This document shows, one piece after another, positions 50,901-59,900 of a stretch of 64,000 nucleotides of DNA. A program made the position numbers and the translations under genes. Under the pieces are notes generated by a model. It had not been told where the DNA came from. It was given only the letters and a program-made list of their open reading frames with translations, and did no database searches. Each line of letters starts with the position of its first letter. Within the stretch, counting starts at the first letter, position 1. Origin of the DNA: Dermatemys mawii (taxonomy: Eukaryota; Chordata; Testudines; Dermatemydidae); NCBI GenBank assembly GCA_007922305.1, contig ML677334.1, positions 58,755,953 through 58,819,952 of the forward strand, in the 5' to 3' direction.

Positions 50901-53900
50901 GGTGTTTCTATCAGTCCTTGGCTTGTAGATCTCAGGAGTAAAGACAGAAATGTTTTACATGCCAAACAGAAGTCTCAGAGTTCCAAGACATTTATATGCA
51001 GACAACTTCGATGAGGGGACCACTTGTCCTGAGTCTGAAGGTGACCTAAATGATCCCTTTCCACCCATAAGTGGAGGCATCTGTCACCAGCTTCTTAGTT
51101 GACAGAAATACAGAGAAGGGTATTCCATTCCACACCTGAAGAGGGTCCTTCCACCAGTTTAAATGAGAAGAGGCTTTCTGGTTGGACAGTGGCCACCATG
51201 TCAACATGGTACCTACTGGGTAGGTACTTTGATTTCGACCACCCTTATATGGAGCACAGATGAATACTGGCAAACTGCCTCACATACAGGTGCATGGGGC
51301 CATGTGTCACATAAATCTGAGACATAGCCTTATGACGTCTTTGGGTGGGGTTGAAGTTGGTTGATAAGGTTCATTATAGTTTGGAATCTTTCTTATGGAA
51401 AATAAACTCTCATTATTCTGGAATTCAACAGCTCCTATGAACTTTATCCTTTGACTCAGAGCAAGTGTGAATTTTTCTCTGATTCTGAGGACCACGTGTG
51501 GTAAAGAGCTTTAAGTCACTTGAAATAAGTTCATCACCTGTTAAAGAGATCTTCCTCTAATGAGCCAGCTGTCAAAATATGGATAGACCTGTCTCCTTCA
51601 ATGAGTCACAATGGCTTCTAATCACTTGATGAATACCCTTGACGCTAAGGAAAGACCAAAAAGGCAGGATGCTGTAATGACAGTGAAAGGGTCCTGCTAG
51701 GAATCGGAGCTGCTTCCTATGGGCAGGATGAACAGATATGTGTAAATAGGCATCTTGAAGGTAGAGAGCCACATACTAGTCTTGGAATAGGCAAGAAAGG
51801 TAGGAAATGGGAAGGGTCTAGAATTGGATAGACTACCCCTGGCTATCAAGGCTTCCCAAAACTAAAAAACATTGAAGGCAAGGGATCTTTGAGAGGGTCC
51901 GTCAAGCTTTTGGCACCAGAATCAAACCTGCTGCCTGGAGAAAGACGCAGATTGGGCAACAGTGGAGGAAGAGACAGCAGGTCATCAGCTACAGAGCCTC
52001 ATCTCTCTGTCTCAGCACTGCTGAGATTTTGTGAAGCTGATAATAGGGCAGAGGAATGCTGCCTGATGGAAGCCTTTCTGCCTTCTTGGAGCTGGAACAT
52101 AGAGGACCAGAGAACGAAGAATCACCCTGGAATCCTCGAAAGGAAGTTCTTCAGTTGTGATTTGATCTCCCTGGCAATTCCTAAGGACTGAAGCCAGGAT
52201 GAGCTAATTACCGCAGATGTTGTACAAGCCACGTGTGCTGGGCACATTCAGCACAAGTGGAATGGAAATGTGGGCTCATGAATTGCCTCTCAGTCATTAT
52301 AGTTTTTAGTTCCTCTCAATGCTCCTGTGGTAGCTTGACGATTTCAGATATCATGGTAGTTTGCCACATATATTGGGACGCCATCAAATGATTAGACTGT
52401 ATCGAAATAAAATGAGTTTCTTCAGGTTTTTCTTCTTGGGAGTAGATTTTGGGAGGCTCTTGCTTCTTCAACCACTCTTGGACAGCAACTACTACAAGCA
52501 ATCTTGGTACTAGGCGGGAATAAAAATACTCAAATCCCTTGGAAGATACTTGATATCTCCTGTCAACTCACTTGGATGTGGCCAGTATAGAAGTTACCAT
52601 TGTGTGACAGACCCCTCCGCCCCACTGCCTCTCACTTACTCACTCAAAGCAAACATTTACTATCTGCTTTGCCCTAGAGCAGATAAGCAGCTGCTGTCTT
52701 AAACGGAGCTTTGAAAGGGTTCTTCCATATTCCTGCAGTAATTTCACAACCAAAAGGAGAGGCCACTTAGCTTAAGGGGATTATAGGACATGTCCAGAGG
52801 TCAATCAGAATGCAGTAACGTAACTCCTCATTCACACTAATGCTGAAGTGTCTCACACAATACGCATCAGACATTAATCTTCTCCCCAAATGGAGTACCA
52901 AGAGTATTTCAGCCAGGGAGTCAGAACACTCTATCTGCCTTGCCAGTGTGGATAGAGAGCAAGGTAGAAGGCTCTGAGAGGCTTTATTACAGTAAAATAT
53001 GCAAGTGTAGACAAGGCCTAAGAGTGCAATTCTCATTGGAAGTCAATGAAAGTTAGACAATTATGAGCCTATATTACTTTTGAGAAACGGGACTGCAGTG
53101 CTTTTGAAAATTTTACCCTGTATATCTACAGCTGTACAAAGTCTAGTTTTTTCTCAGATTCGGTATTCTTCAACCTAAACCTGCTTGAAAAGAACAGTAA
53201 ATATATATTAAACACAAAAATATGTTAGAAGATTATTATTAAGAATACAATGTCAAATACTGTCATCCTCTATGTACACCAGCACTAAAAGGAAATGGAA
53301 AATTTGACAGTGGGTTGTGCAGATATTTGTTCACAGCAGAGGAATGATGAGACTCAAACACTGGGTTCCAGTCAAGGTTCTTTACAGCAGTGTTCTCTAG
53401 TAAGCACAGACACTTACAGAGCAAGTTCACCCTTCCAGACTCCCTGTCATAGTCCTTCTCTTCCCGCACTCCCCACCCTAATTTCCATCCCCAGTTTCCA
53501 GTCTCCTTGCACCCATTCCAATTGTCTCTCTCCCCAGATTCCCTCTGACAGCCTCTTTGCCCAGATAGTCTTAGTTTTCCCCCACACTCCATCTCATTCC
53601 AATATGTCTCCCTCCTTCTCACTGCCCCATTGGATCCCAGTCCCAGTCTCCTTGCCCAATCAGTCCAAGTCTCACTTCCTGGCACTTCATCCAATCTCAG
53701 TCTCACCCACATGCACAGAATCCCAGACCTCCTATTTTCTTCCCTGACATTTAGGCCCAGTCTTCTTGCCCAGCCAGTCTCAATCTCTTCTCACAACTCC
53801 CAATCTCAGTTTCTGTTTTCACCATCTCTGCCAGCCTCCAGTCCCAATCTACTCCCCTATCCCAGGTCTGTCTCCATTGCATTAAAATAAGGCAGCTTCC

Positions 53901-56900
53901 TTCTTTACGTTCTCTTAACCCAGCAGGGGGGACACTAACAGCACAGAAGGGACAGGTTCCCTGCTCTCAGTTCCAGCGCATGGCCCCAGCCTGCAGCTCC
54001 ATGAACTAACATTATTCAAATATTTGTAACTTGGTCAAAATAAAGTCTTCACACACAACTTCAGAATCTTTACAGAGAAAGAATCTGACCAATCAAGGAA
54101 ACTGTCTACTAATTTAACACCACCAACAAAAAAACTACACAGAAAACACTTTATAAATCTGAATATAGGAGTCTTATGATTATATGCCACACTTTGTGCC
54201 TCAAGTTTATTTTATACTTACAATGGCACTAACTCAAAAAACTTTAAAGCCTGATGTTTAATAATAAAAATATTATGAAATAAAGAGACAATAAAGACAA
54301 AATATAATGGTTATAAAAGCAAAGTGAAAACCTAGAGATTCCAGTGAACATGCAGTGAAAGCTGAATTAAAGAAACTAAAACCAAATACAGTAATAAACT
54401 GAAGCAAAAAAGGTATCTAAGAATCAGACCTGGGACTCACCACTGAAAACAAACAAACAAAAAAATCAATGAAAAGTGAGAATGTAAAAATGTAAACTGA
54501 TACATCAGTAATTTAAAATGAATGGAAGTAAACTGGAATTACTCTGTTGTGGCAGTAAAAAAAATAAACAGCACAGCCCCATGGAAAATTAGATCCAAAA
54601 ACTGTTGTATATCTAGTTTTGTTTGCCTCATACAGTCTGGCTTTACATCTTTGCCTTTCATTGAGTGTTTAAAAGACCAACATTTCATAATTTCTAGTTG
54701 TCATATATAGGACTATTTTGATATTTCTGTAGATGAAGATTTTATGTGAGGCTCTTAATTCAGTCTCTCCTATAGTGATATTTTTATTCTGTAATCCAAC
54801 AAATATGCTTAAAGTGCAGTTCTACTTAAATAATTGCTATAAATATCAGGGCTTTAAGTTCAGTGTGATGTCAGATATGACCTGAAATCTACAGGACTCA
54901 CCATCTGAATATCTGATGACAAGAACCATAACTCTGCCACTACTTGGCTCCTAACAAAATCAGTCATATTCAGGTTTGTAGAATGGATGGGCCTGAAACC
55001 CAAAAACAACCCTTCAAGTGACTTCACAGATGAAGAGGTCTGTAGCTTAAAGTGGACTATTTTTAAACCAAAAATTGTCTGTTATGGTTATGAAAGTGGA
55101 TATCATGGCCTCTGAAGGTAGTAACCCCCCTTTCTCCTCTGTATATCAGTTGGATATAAATACCTTCCTCCTCTCTCTCTCTCTCTCTAATCTCTTGCTG
55201 AAATCATTAAACAGCTGGGATTTTTTATACAGGCAACTGTATAATCATTAAACAGCTGGGATTTTTTATACAGGCAACTTTTGCAACCTTTTAAAATTTA
55301 CTTGGACAGTAACATATAAGTCAGGTCTGATAAATGAATAAGTTTATATTTATGGACAAGAATAATGTGTCCATTATAACTTTCGGACATGTATTATGCT
55401 GTTTTTTATTTCTGCTTACTTAATTTGTCCTCTTTTTGTGATCTTCTCAAGTTGTTGTTTTTTATGACTAACTGTTGAACTTTAGAACACTGATATAAAA
55501 GAAAATTTGAAAGGCGATTACTTTTTTTAATGCTATTCGCTCAATTTTTTAATTATTGCTCCTTCTAAGTTTCTTAGTACAAGTTTCTTAGTATATTCTT
55601 CAGTGGGATCTGAGGGAAGTGGCTTGCAGAAATTGATGTTGGAGAGTTGTCAGGTTATCAATTTCTACAGGCCACTTCCCTCAGATCCCACTGAAGAATA
55701 TACTAAGAAACTGCACCGTCTACTCAGGACACTCCCTACACTAACACAGGAACATATTAACATACCCTTAGAGCCCTGACCGGGGTTATTCTGTCTTTTA
55801 CCCAAGATCCACAAACCTGGAAATCCTGGACGCCCCATCATCTCAGGCATTGGCACTCACACTGAAGGACTGTCTGGATATGTGGACACTCTACTCAGAC
55901 CCTACGCCACCAGCACTCCCAGCTATTTCCGTGACACCATCGACTTCCTGAGAAAACTACAATGCATTGGTGACCTTCCAGAAAACACCATCCTAGCCAC
56001 CATGAATGTAGAGGCTCTCTACACAAACATCCCACACAAAGATGGAATACAAGCTGTCAGGAACAGTATCCCTGATGATGCCACAGCACAAGTGGTTGCT
56101 GAGCTCTGTGACTTTATCCTCACACACAATTATTTCAAATTTGGTGACGATATATACCTCCAGACCAGTGGCACCGCTATGGGCACCTGCATGGCCCCAC
56201 AGTATGCCAACATCTTTATGGCTGACTTGGAACAACGCTTCCTCAGCTCTCGTTCACTCACGCCCCTCCTCTATCTACGCTACACTGATGCCATCTTCAT
56301 CATCTGGACCCATGGGAAAGAAACTCTGGAAGAATTCCACCACGATTTCAACAGCTTCCACCCCACCATCCACCTCAGCCTGGACCAGTCTACACGGGAG
56401 GTCCACTTCCTGGACACCACGGTGCAAATTAATGACGGCCACATCAACACCACCCTATACCGAAAACCTACCGACAGCTATGCCTACCTTCATGCCACCA
56501 GCTTCCATCCCGGGCACACCACACGATCCATTGTCTACAGCCAAGCACTGAGGTACAATCGTATTTGCTCCAACCCCTCAGACAGAGACCAACACCTACA
56601 AGATCTCCACCAAGCTTTCTCAAAACTACAATACCCGCACAAGGAAATAAGGACACAGATCAACAGAGCCAGACGTATACCCAGAAGCCTGCTGCTGCAA
56701 GACAAGCCCAAGAAAGAAAACAACAGAACACCACTGGCCATCACCTACAGCTCTCAGTTAAAGCCTCTCCAACGCATCATCAGGGATCTACAACCCATCG
56801 TGGACAACAATCCCTCACTTTCACAGGCCTTGGGAGGCAGACCAGTCCTGGCCTACAGACAACCTGCCAACCTCAAGCATATTCTCACCAGCAACAGCAC

Positions 56901-59900
56901 ACTGCACCATAATAACTCCAACTCAGGAACCAATCCATGCAACAAACCTCGATGCCAACTCTGCCCACACATCTACACCAGCAACACCATCACAGGACCA
57001 AACCAGATCAGCCACACCATTACTGGTTCATTCACCTGCACATCTACCAATGTAATATATGCCATTATGTGCCAGCAATGTCCCTCTGCTATGTACATCG
57101 GCCAAACTGGACAGTCCCTACGAAAAAGGATAAATGGACACAAATCAGACATCAGGAATGGCAATATACAAAAACCTGTAGGAGAATACTTCAACCTCGC
57201 TGGACACACTATAGAAGATTTAAAGGTCAGCATTTTACAGCAAAAAAACTTCAAGTCCAGACTACAAAGAGAGACTGCAGAGCTGCAATTCATTTGCAAA
57301 TTTGATACTATCAATCAAGGATTGAACAAAGATTATGAGTGGCTAGCTAACTACAAAAGCAGTTTCTCTTCTCTCGCTATTCACACCTCCAATTCAGCTG
57401 CTAGAGGAACATCTCACCCTCCCTGACTGAGATAACAAGCTGGTTCAGCCTCATTGGACTAACCCTGTTATCTCCCACCTGGTTCTTGCCTACCTATTTA
57501 TACCTGCCCCTGGATACTTCCACTGCATGCATCCGACGAAGTGGGTACTAGCCCACGAAAGCTTATGCTCTAAAACTTTAGTTAGTCTTTAAGGTGCCAC
57601 AGAACTCTGTCACTTCTTTAAATTTGTGTTTGTTATCCAGATTCTTGGAAGCTGGATCGGCCACAACTAACCAGTGGTAGACCTTTCAATTCAAATATTA
57701 AAATAATGTGTGCAACAGTGAGGTGTTCCCAAAATATGCTAAATAAAGTAGAAAAAGTAGAAAAACAAGAAAAATAAGGAGAATTTTAAGGTTAAAGAGA
57801 AATCATTCCAGGTACAGAGGAACAATCACAATACCTCTCAGCTTCCAATGTTCATGACACTGATAAACAACACGACACTGATGTGGCTCCACTGAGCATG
57901 CATTTCTTTCCAGAGGGTTTGAAAAGGTCAGCAGTGCCAGGTGGAAATATGCAATAGTCCCATGAAATACTGCAAGATGCTATATTATTACTCCTCAAAA
58001 CAAAGTTACATTACTGTACTATAATAATGAACAAATACCATTATATCAGGGATCGGCAACCTTGGCACGTGGGACCGCAGAGTAAGCACCTTTAGCGGGC
58101 CCTGCTGGTTTGTTTACTTGCGGTTTGCCTTCCCGGTTCAAAGGGGGCTGCGGGAAGCAGCACAGTGCGGGCCGCCACTTCCCGCAGCACCCACTGGACC
58201 GGAGCGGTGAACCGTGGCCAGCAGGAGCCACGATCAGCTGAACCTGCGGACGTGGCAGGTAAACAAACTGACAAGGCCCGCTAAGAGTGCTTACTCTGCG
58301 GTCCTGCGTGCCAAGGTTGCCGTTCTTTGCATTATATCAAACATATTTACTCAAAAAAAATACTTTCATTTGTGCTATTACAGGAAACTTTAACTTATAA
58401 ACATGCAAAACATTCAGAATTTCATGTACTTTTCAGTTTAAAAGATATTTGTTTTATTTATTTGGTTGTTTACAAATATTCAAAACTCACTTTGTTGTTC
58501 CAAGATTTAGCATCTTCCTCTATCTCTTCTTTTTGCTTTATTAACTCTTCAAGGTGTCTTTCTTCCTTGATAACCTTCTCCTCGGTTTCTTTTAACTTGA
58601 TACACAATTCAGTCCAAAGAAATTCTGAGTGTTTTAAATCATTCCTAATAGAAACACAAGAACAATGTCATTCATTTATTTGGAAGGGTTCCAACATCAC
58701 CCATCTCCATAAAAGGAGAATATAAAGCAGACTTGAATCAGTAAAGATTTATTTTAGTTCTCTCTCTTGCCTAAGTCACTTGAATACTTATATATTAATG
58801 ATTTTGAAATATCTACCCTGACATCATCATCTGCCAAAAGGTAGGGCTGGAAAACCCAGGATGCATCCCTTGAAACTGACCTGTTCTGTTCATTCCCTCT
58901 GAAGAATCTGGCACTGGGCACTGTCAGATGACCAAGTACTGGGATAGAGGGACCATTAGTCTGACACAGTATTACTGTTTTTTGTTCTTATTCCAGTCAG
59001 GCTTTAAAACTATTCATTTGTACTTAAAGAGTTAACCTCACAACTTCTAATTGAGCCTCTAAAAAGTTACTAGTGCAATAGCTTAAAACCTGGTTTTAGT
59101 TCACACATCCCACAGTTAATAATCAAGCATACTAACCAAGTGCTGTGCTTGCTGTTGGCCTAGCCTAATGTACAGCTTTCTTCATTTAACCAATCAGATG
59201 GATAGTTATTTTGCTATGTTCCCAGGACACTCCCACCTCCTTCCATTCCTCTGTGCAGTTAGGCATCCCAGAGTACACTCATGTGTTGAGGAATTCAGAT
59301 AATTCATTTATGCCGGTACCTAGACTGACAAGCATTATCACTATGGTTTATAATTTATACTGAGATAGCACCGAGAGGCCTCAACTCCCACTGTGCGAGG
59401 CACTTTATAAACAAGAAAAATGACAGTAGGTGATATAACCAATGGGTGATATAACCAATTTAAAGAAGGCATAATGGTGAAATAGTCTTTCTTGGAGTAC
59501 TGGTGGAAGTACAGTCTCTGGAGACCTATCCAGAATAATGTCTTATCTCAGTCTTTGGTTGGGAGAGGAAGAATGAGAGAGATGTAGCTTTTCATTAATC
59601 TAAATGGAGAACCAGTCAGATGTGTTACGTGTTGCAGATCCATGTTAACCTGCGTCATAACTGTAATGGTAGGAAGTAGGAATGATGAAATAATTGGTTA
59701 AGCTGGATTCTTCTTTGGCTCTATCACCTTAGAACAGGGGTCTCCAAACTTTTTGAGACGAGGGCCATATTAGATTTCTGAAGGGCTTCGCAGGCTGCTG
59801 CCATGTCCCCCCCTTTACTCCTCCAGCCACTGCCGTGACCCCCCGCCCTTTGCTCCTCCAGCCACACTGCTGCCGTGGCTCTCCCTTTGCTCCCCCAGCC

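Larger units (their letters stand above)
55582..57606 (+). mobile_element. Penelope-like element with 5' fold-back
   Basis: The element carries the reverse transcriptase/GIY-YIG frame, and its 3' tail has a hammerhead-like segment and the gtctttaaggtgccacaga end. Its 5' end is a hairpin: 55582-55623 is the exact reverse complement of 55671-55712, with a spacer that is itself partly complementary. The N-terminal part of the protein is missing, so the copy is 5'-truncated. Confidence 0.85.

Noticed and set aside
53263..53747. Two 150-codon frames on opposite strands
   Set aside because: Both are produced by the CT-rich array; Pro/Ser- and Gly/Arg-biased sequence with no conserved motif.
56042..56912. 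Long alternative frames (169 and 115 codons) inside the PLE
   Set aside because: They overlap the reverse transcriptase frame and have no domain signatures; they are shadows of its composition.
55582..57606. CRISPR-like or phage retron interpretation of the reverse transcriptase
   Set aside because: The GIY-YIG fusion, Cys linker and tail identify a eukaryotic Penelope-like element; no spacer array or retron RNA is present.
58327..58725. 132-codon plus-strand frame
   Set aside because: It is the antisense of the coiled-coil exon at 58491-58644 and its borders.
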